DNA from: an uncultured Bacilli bacterium
GTDB taxonomy: Bacteria > Bacillota_I > Bacilli_A > RF39 > UBA660
Assembly (NCBI GenBank): GCA_910577075.1
Contig: CAJTKV010000001.1
Location: 1-64,000, forward strand
Direction of reading: 5' to 3'
DNA length: 64,000 nucleotides
In this document: piece by piece, positions 10,901-19,433 of the stretch
Layout: each line of letters starts with the position of its first letter
How positions within the stretch are numbered: the stretch's first letter is position 1
The notes under the pieces: model-generated
The model's input: only the letters and a program-made list of their open reading frames with translations
What the model was told of the DNA's origin: nothing
Database searches by the model: none
Made by a program: the position numbers and the translations under genes

Positions 10901-12109
10901 CATTTCTTCAACATGCAAATCCTCAAAAACATGAGTCATGTCCATGCTATTTGAAATCTTTAGTTTATTATTCTTATGCATATATTTATATATTGCATAA
11001 CGTCTCAATGGATCCGAATCATTTTCTCCATTTGCAGCATTTTGCATCCATAATCCTACCCTTTGTGAATGCGTTAATGCAATGGAAATAGCCATTCTTT
11101 TATACAAATTCCCATATGTCATATTAGGAGTAGTAGGATTATTTAATAATCGAGTAATTTGAAAATCAGTAGAATATTCTTTATAAAGTTTTGAAAGAAC
11201 ATTAAGTGAATTATAGTAACTTCCTCCATCGGGAAGACCACCCAAAACATAATATCTCAAATTTTCTAAATCATTGAATAACCAATTAAAAGTTTTTTCG
11301 TTGTCGGTACTCTCCTCAATGAATCTTCTTAAAGCATAAGATCCTGCTCGACTTGCTAACTCTCTTTGTAACAAAGTAAGCTCATAATCTTTATTAGTTA
11401 ATGATGAATTTGAATAATCATTTTTTATTTTCTTATCTAATTCGCCAATATCAATTACCTGATTATCTTCCAAATCATTAGTTAATTTGGCATCAGCATA
11501 AACTGCATGATCATTTCCATTATTGCCATTATTATCAGCATATAACTTTAAATATTTTGCTCCCTTAATATTAACTTTTGCTTCTATAGCATTCATACCA
11601 GGCTTAACTACTATTGGATTCTCATCTGTTTTTAAAGTCCAATTTACACCATCATTAGAAGTATATATGTAAAATTTTACGCCATTGCTTGAACTTGCTG
11701 CTGTTTGATTCAAGCCCATAAAAGCGGTAAAATACTCATAATTATAATTACTAATATCATAGACAAGTGTTGAATTAGCATGGGCCCACATTCCCTTTTC
11801 AAAAGTGTAATAGGCATTTTCAACTTTTACTGCTATTTTGCCTCCAGCAGATGTTGTATCTTTTAATATACTACCCCATTGTACACTTGATTGGTTAGCT
11901 ATATAATCAATATCTGATAAATATACCCCTTCATCTCCTATTGCTGCTAAATAAGTATTTGATTGCCATGAATAATCAAACACGTCCATATCTAACTTGC
12001 TATAATTATTATACTTTATACAAAAATTAGCAATGGTAACAATTAATACTGCTACACATAAACTTAAAGCAATTTTCTTTTGTTTTTGTAATTCTTCCAT
12101 TTTTTTCAT
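7931..12109 (-). CDS. Large membrane-anchored surface protein with transglutaminase-like and carbohydrate-binding domains
   Basis: A 1392-aa exported protein. Residues 12-30 are a signal anchor. Residues about 45-212 look like an NPCBM carbohydrate-binding domain. Around 530-590 is a transglutaminase or papain-like core with Cys537 (VCGGISKS), His563 (GQPGHAAL) and Asp582 or Asp584, so it may cleave or cross-link peptides. Residues about 625-720 are helical and TPR-like. An F5/8 type C (discoidin) domain covers about 935-1080. Two Ig-like repeats, each ending in VDWID, cover about 1100-1241. A Thr/Lys-rich stalk runs 1250-1350, and a membrane helix (1366-1386) plus KKRHE tail forms the anchor. 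There is no LPXTG. It is probably displayed on the cell wall to bind glycans; its target is unknown. Confidence 0.8.
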   Translation of the reverse strand: MKKMEELQKQKKIALSLCVAVLIVTIANFCIKYNNYSKLDMDVFDYSWQSNTYLAAIGDEGVYLSDIDYIANQSSVQWGSILKDTTSAGGKIAVKVENAYYTFEKGMWAHANSTLVYDISNYNYEYFTAFMGLNQTAASSSNGVKFYIYTSNDGVNWTLKTDENPIVVKPGMNAIEAKVNIKGAKYLKLYADNNGNNGNDHAVYADAKLTNDLEDNQVIDIGELDKKIKNDYSNSSLTNKDYELTLLQRELASRAGSYALRRFIEESTDNEKTFNWLFNDLENLRYYVLGGLPDGGSYYNSLNVLSKLYKEYSTDFQITRLLNNPTTPNMTYGNLYKRMAISIALTHSQRVGLWMQNAANGENDSDPLRRYAIYKYMHKNNKLKISNSMDMTHVFEDLHVEEMRILLSNNIDDEEILWLNKYVQDNVDRNPNNVWRYITPHPYMAYVWPNYGNPIYYDPANIDYFNELFAVSKSSDNVGKSLSSDATKVGLFDSEFVIPGGKNVKEYRLKVTRGNADYKLYKVWMNFRNKFGTGAVCGGISKSGANIRGTHGIPAIVVGQPGHAALLFYTKDAEGRGYWRLDNDVSGWTLTGKSARLLGWSTGSYTSGYSTGVYMEYEQAAINDHENLITAEELVMLAKVYSSDLAKQEEIYRKALEIQSINFDAWLGLINVYNEKGTKTEEDYYRLAEEIGEALKYYPLPMQNATDLIKPKMESVANQYRFTLMQTRILTEGSVLPNNTEDSFTVVQPGVTRLEANYLLGRLDKTIATFSFDGEDANKIVLSDRFNGNGVRWDYSIDGKKTWKEVSFTAEEEHKWLLSNKEISAITAEKDIYIHIVGVNYNEENLYKIDITKGSVPATYFANDLENRVVGVSLTAEWRMQGTSTWTSYASKSPDLTGNKIVELRIGATGTKLASDTVTYTFTEDNQPNTRKYIPVSHLTKEAVSTEAVSNGGSAVNAIDGNYNTRYHSAWNGTDTERYITIKLDNPVYLSAVEFVPAGGGNGRIVDGTVYGSMDGKTWIKLSELKNQSYPSQANTNEQAIAMTKKFEIADPREVQYVKIVADRTNGNWFAARAFNFYQDITKNPHPTAGVGYSTTNPTNKEVVARLINPSTDIVITNNGGKNTYTFTKNGEFTFEFKDKKTGVTGSAKAKVDWIDTTVPTVKATYNPSKDTDGDVLVTITPSEAIKVTNYKTDNVDEDGNQIYSKNAFTYTFTENGTFTLKFVDRAGNSNSVRLMVDWIDAHGNGSLVRPTTPTTKPTTKPTTKSTTTSRKTTTSKRVTTTIKNNTTKKTTNKVNTTKKVTNNTVTNKPQGNGNTTTTRKTTTVTTNDINEELPSGNKTTSKAASMETTTKLQVVNEEKEKKNPWTRYLIVISLAILIMIIAMIIIKKRHE

Positions 12110-12243
12110 TACTTCTCAACTCCTAAAATTCTTTTTTTGATTACTTTTCTTCTTGCTTAATACTATTATATAAAATCTTGGAATTTTGAGAATAATATTT
12201 CAATCAAATTTGTATATATTTACATAAATTTGATACAATAATT

Positions 12244-12281
12244 GTGTAAAAACTTGTGTACACATTCTCATAAATTTACAC
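12244..12281. promoter_or_regulatory. Nested palindrome upstream of surface protein gene
   Basis: A perfect 10-bp palindrome TGTGTACACA (12255-12264) lies between two arms of an inverted repeat, GTGTAAA (12244-12250) and TTTACAC (12275-12281). It sits about 135 bases upstream of the surface protein start. The arrangement could be an operator, but no regulator is assigned and chance is possible in AT-rich DNA. Confidence 0.35.
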
Positions 12282-12284
12282 ATC

Positions 12285-12308
12285 AAAAAAACAAGAATAT
12301 TTCTTGTT
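12285..12308 (-). terminator. Intrinsic terminator after the 145-aa gene
   Basis: The minus strand gives ACAAGAA-TAT-TTCTTGT followed by TTTTTTT directly after the stop codon at 12309. Confidence 0.75.
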
Positions 12309-12746
12309 CTATAGATCTTTCTTTTTTGTTAAAACGATATCAAGTTTCTCAATACATTCAAACACTTTCTCAAACTCTGAATAGATATTTAGCTTTTCTT
12401 CATCTGACACATTCATCAATACTCGATTAACAGATTCCTTATAATTCCTTTTAGTTTCCTTATTTAGACTATTCCAGTCAATATTGGCAAAATATTTGAG
12501 ATACTCTTGATTTAAAGGAAGTTTATCTTGCAATAGCAAAACTGCAATAACTGGGTAACCTGGATATCCTTGCCAATATGTCGAATTATCATTCGAATAA
12601 TAAACGTTATCTTTCCATTTTATTAAATATTCTTTTTCACCATTGCTCGATTTTACAATAGCATGATCATCAAATAAAGTTATTCTCTCATCTTGAATAG
12701 CTGAATAAGCTTCTGGTATCTTTTCAATAGGTGGTAATTTTATCAT
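12309..12746 (-). CDS. Conserved-looking protein of unknown function
   Basis: A 145-aa soluble protein with no signal peptide or membrane helix. It has an aromatic-rich middle (NDNSTYWQGYPGYPVIAVLLL) bounded by charged helices. I do not recognise a family. The frame is long for an AT-rich stretch, is bounded by its own terminator, and begins at an ATG with a weak purine-rich site upstream. It lies between the surface protein and a short-chain dehydrogenase, all on the same strand, but with gaps of 55 bases or more, so co-transcription is not certain. Confidence 0.65.
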   Translation of the reverse strand: MIKLPPIEKIPEAYSAIQDERITLFDDHAIVKSSNGEKEYLIKWKDNVYYSNDNSTYWQGYPGYPVIAVLLLQDKLPLNQEYLKYFANIDWNSLNKETKRNYKESVNRVLMNVSDEEKLNIYSEFEKVFECIEKLDIVLTKKKDL

Positions 12747-12801
12747 ATCTTCATCTTCTTTCTTATAATTATAATATCAATTATTAAAAAAAGTTGCAAG
12801 A

Positions 12802-13539
12802 TTAACACCTTGCAGCTCCATCAACGGATAATATCTCTCCAGTTATATAACTTGCCATATCACTTGCCAAAAACAAAAAGGCATTGGCAACATCGCTTGG
12901 CTGCCCTATTCTTCCCAATGGGATAGTCTTAATTAATGGCTCAATCATCTCTTTTGGAAGATTTGCCACCATATCGGTATTTGTTATTCCAGGAGCAACA
13001 GCATTAACTCTAATATTGGAAGGAGCTAATTCCCTTGCTAAGGATTTTGTCAGTCCATTTACGGCAAATTTTGAAGCAGGATATCCTACTCCAGAAGGTT
13101 GACCATAAATACTTACCATTGAACTAGTGTTTAATATTACTCCTCCACCATTTTCTTTCATAAATGGAACAACTGCCTTAGTAGCATTAAACATTGCATT
13201 AACATTCAAATCCATGATATTTGCAAAATCATCAACCGTTGTCTCTTCAATTTTTTTATTAGCTGAAATTCCTGCATTATTTATTAAAATATCTATATGG
13301 CCATAATTTCTTTTGATTTTTTTCATTACATTAGTCAATTCCTCATAATTATATAGATTTGGATAATATCCTTTTACTATTAATCCCTCTTCCTTTAGGT
13401 TTTTTAACGCTTTATCAACAGTTTCTTTTTTTGATCCAAATAAAACCACATCAGCTCCATTCTTTTTAAAAAGGCGAACAGTTTCTAATCCTATTCCTCT
13501 CGTTCCCCCAGTTATAATTGCTACTCGACCTTCTAACAT
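12802..13539 (-). CDS. Short-chain dehydrogenase/reductase, FabG-like
   Basis: A 245-aa classical SDR. It has the NAD(P)-binding TGGTRGIG near the N-terminus, NNAG in the fourth strand, the catalytic Ser in NTSSMVS and the Tyr-Lys pair in YPASK. Length and the C-terminal LSVDGAARC match 3-oxoacyl-ACP reductases and related sugar or steroid dehydrogenases. It would reduce a carbonyl with NADPH, but without neighbouring fatty-acid genes the substrate cannot be set. The start has a strong AAGGAGG upstream. Confidence 0.85.
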   Translation of the reverse strand: MLEGRVAIITGGTRGIGLETVRLFKKNGADVVLFGSKKETVDKALKNLKEEGLIVKGYYPNLYNYEELTNVMKKIKRNYGHIDILINNAGISANKKIEETTVDDFANIMDLNVNAMFNATKAVVPFMKENGGGVILNTSSMVSIYGQPSGVGYPASKFAVNGLTKSLARELAPSNIRVNAVAPGITNTDMVANLPKEMIEPLIKTIPLGRIGQPSDVANAFLFLASDMASYITGEILSVDGAARC

Positions 13540-13593
13540 CTCATATCCTCCTTATATATTTATATATTAACCCAAAACCCTTACTTTAATCAA

Positions 13594-13622
13594 TACAAAA
13601 AGAAGTAATTTTTATTACTTCT
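13594..13622 (-). terminator. Intrinsic terminator after XRE/DUF2975 operon
   Basis: The minus strand forms a 9-bp stem (AGAAGTAAT / ATTACTTCT) with an AAAA loop and then TTTTG. Confidence 0.8.
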
Positions 13623-13875
13623 AATCTTTACTCTTAAATGGATGTCTAAATTTATACTTTAATTCATTATTAATAATCTTAATAGCAGTATCATAAATCT
13701 TTTTGGCTTCTTTTATTTCAACATCTAATCTCCCGACTAATTCATCGATTATTTTATTCTTACTCTTCTTGCTTATAAAGAAATTACTTTCAAGTATTTC
13801 ATTAATTATCAAGCATGAATTTTCATCATAGTTTAGTTCTTGAGCCAATTTTAAAATAAATTCCTTCTTATTCAT
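13621..13875 (-). CDS. Small hypothetical protein coupled to XRE regulator
   Basis: An 84-aa, Lys-rich helical protein without membrane segments. Its ATG overlaps the last 8 bases of the upstream regulator gene, so the two are translated together. I do not recognise it. The coupling suggests a partner or modulator of the regulator. Confidence 0.6.
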   Translation of the reverse strand: MNKKEFILKLAQELNYDENSCLIINEILESNFFISKKSKNKIIDELVGRLDVEIKEAKKIYDTAIKIINNELKYKFRHPFKSKD

Positions 13876-14785
13876 CTATATCACCATACATAATTCCCTT
13901 TGAATCAAGTTGTATTTCATAACCATATTGAAAAATATAGGCAATACTAAATAAGAATAAAACTTCAATCAGACTGAATAATTCAAATCCGACATTTAAA
14001 TCAGCATTTAAGACTATTTCAAATATCACTCCTATGATGCCAGGAAGTAAAGTCACCACAATCATTAAATATGCTATTTTCTTTATATGATTTACATTTT
14101 CTAAAGTAAATGGCGTATCTCCCTTATTAATATTATCAAACAATTTACTTAAGGACTTCAACATAATCCTAATCAATATTATAAAAATAAGTAGACATAA
14201 AAATCCCGTTTCTAAATATCCCAAGATGGCATATTTGGAATTATTATTTAACATATCTTTCATCTTCAATACATAAAATTGATCTTCTATTTCATAAGTA
14301 TCCTTTTCATTAACTTGCATCTTGATTTTATCTTGTTCATATAGTAAGACAATTTTATCCTTATTATTAAATGTTATCTCGTTTTCTTTAATGTCTACTT
14401 TTGTAGCAAATACTCCTAAGAAAATCATTGTTGCAATAACTACTGGAATAACAACTAAAACTAGAGTAGACATTATTTTTGCTATGACAGATATTGCCTT
14501 ACTTAATCCCTTCATTTTCCTTTGTTGTTCTTTTTTTAATTTAACGACATTTTCACGAACATCTTCATCAAATGAGTCAACATCGATTATACTATCATTT
14601 ACTAGTTCATTGATATGACAATGAAAAATTTTGCACAACTCCAAAATGTTATTCATTTCCGGATAGGCATCTCCTGTCTCCCATTTGCTCACACTCTGTC
14701 TCGATACATTGACTCTCTCCGCTAATTCCTCTTGGCTTATTTTTTTAGCCCTTCTCAACTTCTTTAAATTATCTCCAAATTTCAT
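13868..14785 (-). CDS. XRE-family regulator fused to a DUF2975-like membrane domain
   Basis: A 305-aa protein. Residues 1-65 are a Cro/C1-type HTH (SQEELAERVNVSRQSVSKWE). The rest holds four likely membrane helices (about 103-126, 182-203, 225-248, 262-282), matching the DUF2975 type of membrane protein. Such HTH-membrane fusions are common in Bacillota and probably link a membrane signal to gene control. A start at 14785 follows AGGAGAAAAAAT. It forms a two-gene operon with the 84-aa protein. Confidence 0.8.
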   Translation of the reverse strand: MKFGDNLKKLRRAKKISQEELAERVNVSRQSVSKWETGDAYPEMNNILELCKIFHCHINELVNDSIIDVDSFDEDVRENVVKLKKEQQRKMKGLSKAISVIAKIMSTLVLVVIPVVIATMIFLGVFATKVDIKENEITFNNKDKIVLLYEQDKIKMQVNEKDTYEIEDQFYVLKMKDMLNNNSKYAILGYLETGFLCLLIFIILIRIMLKSLSKLFDNINKGDTPFTLENVNHIKKIAYLMIVVTLLPGIIGVIFEIVLNADLNVGFELFSLIEVLFLFSIAYIFQYGYEIQLDSKGIMYGDIDE

Positions 14786-14977
14786 ATTTTTTCTCCTTTT
14801 CTAAGCTCATTTTAAAACATAAATAGTAGTAAAACTATCAACTTTCAGTTGCATATAAAATAAAAGAAGTAAACTTTTAAAATGTAACCTATAAAGTGGA
14901 CTCTTAAAAAAAGAGAGACCTACTTTATAGGTTTTTATTATGTCTTATTGTATAATATAAGAAAGTTGGTGGTAATA

Positions 14978-15418
14978 ATGTCAAAAATATTATTTACAAA
15001 TGCTCAAGTAAAAAAGCTTAGTAAAAATAAATGGAGAAAAAATATAACAAATAAAAGTATAACTTACACTGATGAATTTAAATATAAATTGGTAAAAGAA
15101 TGTGAAAATTATAAAAAATTTCCTCAAGATGTATTTAAAGAGTGTGGTATAGATCCAGAAATTGTTGGAGAAAGAAGAATATCAAATTCAGCTTATAGAT
15201 GGAGAAAACAATTAAATTCTACTGGTGAAATAACAGATACTAGAAAAGAATATTCTGGAAGAACCTTGGAACGAGAATTATCAGATAAAGAAAAACTTAA
15301 ACGAGCTGAAGCTAGAATAAAATTACTTGAAGCAGAAAATGAATTATTAAAAAAAAACGAACTGATAGAAATGGGAATTTTAACAGATATCAAATCAATA
15401 TCAAATTTGAAACAATAA
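14978..15418 (+). CDS. IS3-family transposase OrfA
   Basis: A 146-aa protein with an N-terminal HTH (YTDEFKYKLVKE...) and a C-terminal leucine-zipper-like coiled coil (ERELSDKEKLKRAEARIKLL), which bind the element's ends and drive multimerisation. The ATG at 14978 follows GGTGG; an in-frame ATG at 14948 has no site. Near its end, codons AAA-AAA-AAC provide a -1 slip to make the OrfAB fusion. Confidence 0.85.
   Translation: MSKILFTNAQVKKLSKNKWRKNITNKSITYTDEFKYKLVKECENYKKFPQDVFKECGIDPEIVGERRISNSAYRWRKQLNSTGEITDTRKEYSGRTLERELSDKEKLKRAEARIKLLEAENELLKKNELIEMGILTDIKSISNLKQ
15352..15358 (+). promoter_or_regulatory. Programmed -1 frameshift heptamer (A_AAA_AAC)
   Basis: The heptamer lies in the orfA frame with the codon boundaries needed for a -1 slip. 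The -1 frame is then open without a stop through the OrfB start at 15451. IS3-family elements use this signal to make the active transposase. Confidence 0.75.
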
Positions 15419-15450
15419 AATATATTATTGATAGATATGAATTAAAAGGA

Positions 15451-16299
15451 ATGACAACATATTTATGTGAATGTATTGGTGTTTCTAAATCAGGATATTA
15501 TAATTATTTAAAAAATGAAAATAAAAGAATTGAAAGAGATAATAAAGACCAAAAAGAGTTTGATTTAATATTAAAAGCCTACAAATTCAAAAAACGCAAA
15601 AAAGGTGCTAGACAAATATTAATGGTACTTGATAATGAATTTAATGTTCATTTTAATCTTAAAAAGATAAGAAGATTAATGAAAAAATTCGGATTAAAAT
15701 GTCCTATAAGACAAGCTAACCCATATAGAAGAATGATGAAAGCAACTCAAGAACATACTACTTGTGAAAATATTGTTAATCGTGTATTTAAAACTGGGCT
15801 ACCATATAATGTGCTTTTAACCGATATAACATATTTATTTTATGGTAATAATAAAAAGTGTTATTTATCAACTATTAAAGATGCTGAAACTAATGAGATA
15901 CTCGCTTATTATATAAGTGAAAATATGACGTTAGATATTTCTTTAGAAACAATAAAAAAACTACATCGTAAGAAAAATGTAGTATTAAATGAAAATGTAA
16001 TTGTTCATTCAGATCAAGGCGTTCATTATACAATTCCAAAATTTCATAATTTATTAAAAAAATATAATATTCAACAGTCTATGTCTAGAAGAGGAAATTG
16101 TTGGGATAATGCTCCTCAAGAATCATACTTCGGTCATATGAAAGATGAATTAAATTTAGATACTTGTTTCACTTTTAGAGATGTATGCAATGAAATAAAA
16201 GATTATATTGAATATTATAATAATTATAGATATCAATGGAATTTAAAAAAAATGACTCCAGTTCAATACCGAAATCATTTATTTGCAACCATTGTCTAA
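15451..16299 (+). CDS. IS3-family transposase OrfB (DDE integrase)
   Basis: A 282-aa catalytic part with an HTH_21-like N-terminus and rve integrase core. The DDE residues appear in LTDITYLFYG, VHSDQGVHYT and GNCWDNAPQESYFGHMKDE. The frame is open upstream to the slippery heptamer, so the natural product is probably an OrfAB fusion of about 440 aa. All catalytic motifs are intact, so the element may be active. Confidence 0.9.
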   Translation: MTTYLCECIGVSKSGYYNYLKNENKRIERDNKDQKEFDLILKAYKFKKRKKGARQILMVLDNEFNVHFNLKKIRRLMKKFGLKCPIRQANPYRRMMKATQEHTTCENIVNRVFKTGLPYNVLLTDITYLFYGNNKKCYLSTIKDAETNEILAYYISENMTLDISLETIKKLHRKKNVVLNENVIVHSDQGVHYTIPKFHNLLKKYNIQQSMSRRGNCWDNAPQESYFGHMKDELNLDTCFTFRDVCNEIKDYIEYYNNYRYQWNLKKMTPVQYRNHLFATIV

Positions 16300-16343
16300 A
16301 CTCTCTTTTTTTATTTAGTCCTTGACATTGGGTACATTTTATT

Positions 16344-17480
16344 TCAATTACTTCTCTTATTTAACTCTAACTTTCCTTTTAATGATATTCTCTTATATAC
16401 ATCACTGCGAATTAAGGCATAGACAATAGAAGCTAAAGGTAGGCCAACTAACATTCCTATCACCCCAAACAAGCTTCCACCAACACTTATGGCAAGTAAT
16501 GTCCACATAGGTGATAACCCTACTGATTTGCCAACTACTCTTGGATAAATAAAGTTTCCTTCTATCTGCTGAACAATTTGGAAGACAACCATAAATAAAA
16601 GTGCCTGTAACGGATTTTCTATTGCAATTAATATTGCTCCAACAACCATAGCAATAACTGCTCCAAATATGGGAATCAATGCTGTTACTGCCGTCAATAC
16701 CGAAATAAGTAAGGCATAGGGAAATCTAAATACAAGCAATGCACCAAATAGTATCAAGCCTAAAATAATTGCCTCTAGACATTGTCCAGAAATAAATTTT
16801 GCAAATGTATCACTGGCAAGTTTAATTATTTCTTTAATCTTACTAGCTCGTCTTTTTGGAATATATGCTTCCAATAATTTTCTTCCACAATTTTGTAAAT
16901 ATTCCTTTTGACATAAAATATAAACAGAGAAAATAATAGCCATAAATAAAGTTACGATTCCCGATATCAATCCGCTTATTAAGCCAACTAAACCATTGGC
17001 AACATAATTTAGTAACCTAGTCGTAATAACTGTCAAATTTTCTTTGACAAATAGATCATTAATTTGATTCTGTAAATCTGGATATTTATCCAATAGATTC
17101 AAAATAAAATTTTCAAAATCCGTTAATAAGGCAGGTATACTATTAACAAGCGATTGAACATTCTCTATTAGTTCTGGAATCAATAAAAATAGAACTAAAC
17201 CAATAATCAAGGCAAAAATTAGAAAAGACAAAATTATCGAAATTATTCTAATTAATCCCTTTTTCTTCTTGTTTTTGGTAATACTTAATAATTTCTTTTC
17301 AATTTTCACCATAGGTATATTTAAAATAAAGGCAATAATGCAACCTAAAATAAATGGTAAAAAGACCGAAAACATCTCACTTACAAAACTAAAAACTACA
17401 CCTAAATTATTAACTATCCAAAATGAGACAGCAGATATTACAATCAAAATTATCCACTTTTTCAAATCCTTTATTTCCAC
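16344..17480 (-). CDS. AI-2E family transporter-like membrane protein
   Basis: A protein of about 378 aa with seven to eight membrane helices and the family's C-terminal signature (RVVGKSVGLSPMWTLLAI, then GLPLASIVYALI). The family includes TqsA, proposed to export autoinducer-2, and Na+/H+ antiporter-like members, so the substrate is open. The start is GTG at 17480 with GAGGTG six bases upstream; GTG at 17489 is a weaker alternative. It follows the two-component system on the same strand, 90 bases away. Confidence 0.8.
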   Translation of the reverse strand: MEIKDLKKWIILIVISAVSFWIVNNLGVVFSFVSEMFSVFLPFILGCIIAFILNIPMVKIEKKLLSITKNKKKKGLIRIISIILSFLIFALIIGLVLFLLIPELIENVQSLVNSIPALLTDFENFILNLLDKYPDLQNQINDLFVKENLTVITTRLLNYVANGLVGLISGLISGIVTLFMAIIFSVYILCQKEYLQNCGRKLLEAYIPKRRASKIKEIIKLASDTFAKFISGQCLEAIILGLILFGALLVFRFPYALLISVLTAVTALIPIFGAVIAMVVGAILIAIENPLQALLFMVVFQIVQQIEGNFIYPRVVGKSVGLSPMWTLLAISVGGSLFGVIGMLVGLPLASIVYALIRSDVYKRISLKGKLELNKRSN

Positions 17481-17571
17481 AATCAACACCTCTTATAAAA
17501 TTATACCATATATTCTAGCATTACTTTCTGTTGTTGTCTATAACAATAAAACATTTAACCAAACACCACTA

Positions 17572-18660
17572 TTATTTAGGGATCTTTATAGTAAATATTA
17601 TATATTTGTCTTCATTCTTGACATTAGTAGCCCCTCCATGAAGTTCTATTATATCCTTTGTTATAGCAAGACCAAGTCCCGCCCCACCAGTCTTAGATGT
17701 CCTTGCTTCATCTCCTCGATAAAACTTTTCAAATATTTTTTCTAGTTTATAATCTGGTATTTTATCGCCCTCATTTTTAAATATCAATTCCACATCTTCA
17801 GAATGCTCTTCCATTAAAACCTCAATTGTCGAATTCGGCTTAGAATAGTTAATTGCATTTTTTATTAAATTGCCAAATGCCCGTGCCAAAAGATTACCAT
17901 CACCGTAGTAATCAACCCTATTTTTATAGTTAAAGGTTAAATTCAATTTCTTATCATGAAGCATAGGATAACATTCATCAACTAATTGTTCCATTAATAA
18001 TGTTAAGTCGATATTTTTTTTACTCAATTCCATTTCATACAAATTATATCTTGTTATTTCAAAAAACTGATTAGTTAACTCTTCTACTCTTAAAGCTTTA
18101 TCCAAGGCAATTTCAATATATTTATCGCGCATATCTTTACTAATCTTTTTCTCATCACTCAAGAGCGTTAAATAACCTATTACCGAAGTAAGTGGTGTCT
18201 TTAGATCATGAGCCATATACATTATTAAATCATTTCTCTTATTTTCTTCATCTTTTGCACGCGTCTTATTTTCTAAGATATTCATGCGAATTCTATTGAG
18301 TTCAATCTCTAAAAGTTCTATGTCTAAATCAATTCTAACTTTCTTTTCGGGATCATCTAAAATGGAATTAATTGATGATAAAACTGCATCCATATATTTA
18401 TTATCATGTTTAATGACAAAAAATGACACTAAGGCAATAACAAAAGAATAAATTACCAGGATAATTGGCGTTTTAGATTCCATAATTTTATACCATAAGA
18501 TACCATCAAAAGCGAGAAGCTTATCTGCAATAAAATCATTTAATAAATCATCAAACAACCACATTAAAAAAAGCAAGATAATAACTGAATAAAAAAGTAT
18601 CTTGACAACTGTCCTAAATGCCATTTCCCATTTCAATTTTTTAAATTTCTTCGTTTTCAA
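17572..18660 (-). CDS. VanS-like sensor histidine kinase
   Basis: A 362-aa kinase. Two membrane helices (about 16-36 and 64-84) bracket a very short outside loop. The phospho-acceptor is His151 in MAHDLKTPLTS, followed by the N box (NLIKNAINYS) and G boxes (TGGAGLGLAITKDI). With only about 27 residues outside, it likely senses a membrane or lipid-linked signal. It overlaps the response regulator gene by 20 bases, so they form a pair. It resembles VanS of VanRS systems, but no van resistance genes follow. Confidence 0.85.
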   Translation of the reverse strand: MKTKKFKKLKWEMAFRTVVKILFYSVIILLFLMWLFDDLLNDFIADKLLAFDGILWYKIMESKTPIILVIYSFVIALVSFFVIKHDNKYMDAVLSSINSILDDPEKKVRIDLDIELLEIELNRIRMNILENKTRAKDEENKRNDLIMYMAHDLKTPLTSVIGYLTLLSDEKKISKDMRDKYIEIALDKALRVEELTNQFFEITRYNLYEMELSKKNIDLTLLMEQLVDECYPMLHDKKLNLTFNYKNRVDYYGDGNLLARAFGNLIKNAINYSKPNSTIEVLMEEHSEDVELIFKNEGDKIPDYKLEKIFEKFYRGDEARTSKTGGAGLGLAITKDIIELHGGATNVKNEDKYIIFTIKIPK

Positions 18661-19333
18661 TCTTATATCCCACTCCCCACACCGTTTTTATGAACTTCGG
18701 TTGCTTAGATGAATCACCTAATTTATCTCTTATTCTTCTTATGTGTACCATAACGGTATTATTGCTATCAAAATATTTATCTTTCCATACACTTTCAAAT
18801 AATTCCTCCGAACTGACAACACGCCCTCTATTTATTGCTAAATACCAAACAATATCAAATTCCAAAGGAGTCAATTCAATTTTCTTATCATACAGCTTAC
18901 AAGTATGATTATTTTTAGAAATAGTAAGACCTCCAATATAAATTTTATCATCCATCATAGATGCATTATATTCAGTATATCTTCTTATTACAGCTTTAAC
19001 CCTTGCTATTAATTCCAAAGGATTAAATGGCTTAGTAATATAATCATCAGCACCAATTGATAATCCTTGGATTTTATCTTGATTGGCAATCTTAGCAGTC
19101 AACATAATAATCGGAAACTTTCCTCCTCTTTCCCTTATTTGCTTGACAATATCAAAGCCACTTATATCATCAACCATAACATCTAAAATCGCCAAATCAA
19201 TATTTTCTTTATCAAAAATGTCAAGTGCTTGTCGAGAGTTATAACTTTTAAACACTTTAAAATTTTCGCTTTTTAGATATACTTCAACTAAATCTGCAAT
19301 TTCTATTTCATCATCTAAAACAAGGACATTCAT
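18641..19333 (-). CDS. VanR-like OmpR-family response regulator
   Basis: A 230-aa regulator with a receiver domain (acidic pair DDE near the N-terminus, phospho-Asp in LAILDVMVDD, Lys in ITKPFNP) and a C-terminal winged-helix DNA-binding domain (LTPLEFDIVWYLAINRGRVVS, then VMVHIRRIRDKLGD). The ATG at 19333 follows GGGAGAG by six bases. It reads away from asnB, with a 150-base shared control region. Confidence 0.9.
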   Translation of the reverse strand: MNVLVLDDEIEIADLVEVYLKSENFKVFKSYNSRQALDIFDKENIDLAILDVMVDDISGFDIVKQIRERGGKFPIIMLTAKIANQDKIQGLSIGADDYITKPFNPLELIARVKAVIRRYTEYNASMMDDKIYIGGLTISKNNHTCKLYDKKIELTPLEFDIVWYLAINRGRVVSSEELFESVWKDKYFDSNNTVMVHIRRIRDKLGDSSKQPKFIKTVWGVGYKIENEEI

Positions 19334-19407
19334 ACACATCTCTCCCAAAAAAATTATAACACTTATCGCGGCATTTTTCGATACATCAAAATAAATGTAA
19401 GAAAAAG

Positions 19408-19433
19408 TTAAGAATTGTTTAACAAAATCTTAA
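19408..19433. promoter_or_regulatory. 26-bp imperfect palindrome between vanR-like gene and asnB
   Basis: TTAAGA (19408-19413) and TCTTAA (19428-19433) bracket a central TTGTTTAACAA. It lies in the divergent control region, 75 bases from the response regulator start and 52 from asnB, where an OmpR-type regulator could bind. Its use is inferred only from position and symmetry. Confidence 0.4.

Larger units (their letters stand above)
14879..16340 (+). mobile_element. IS3-family insertion sequence (IS150-like)
   Basis: The element of about 1.46 kb carries overlapping orfA and orfB and is bounded by imperfect inverted repeats. The left end reads AAAATGTAACCTATAAAG; the reverse complement of the right end reads AAAATGTACCCAATGTC. 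Both arms continue into a shared AAAAAAAGAGAG block. No clear short target duplication is seen at the edges, so exact ends are uncertain by a few bases. It is inserted against the direction of the surrounding genes and does not visibly break one. Confidence 0.85.

Noticed and set aside
17572..19333. Vancomycin resistance cluster
   Set aside because: The sensor and regulator resemble VanS and VanR, but no vanH, vanA/B ligase or vanX follows; they are better read as a VanRS-like pair.
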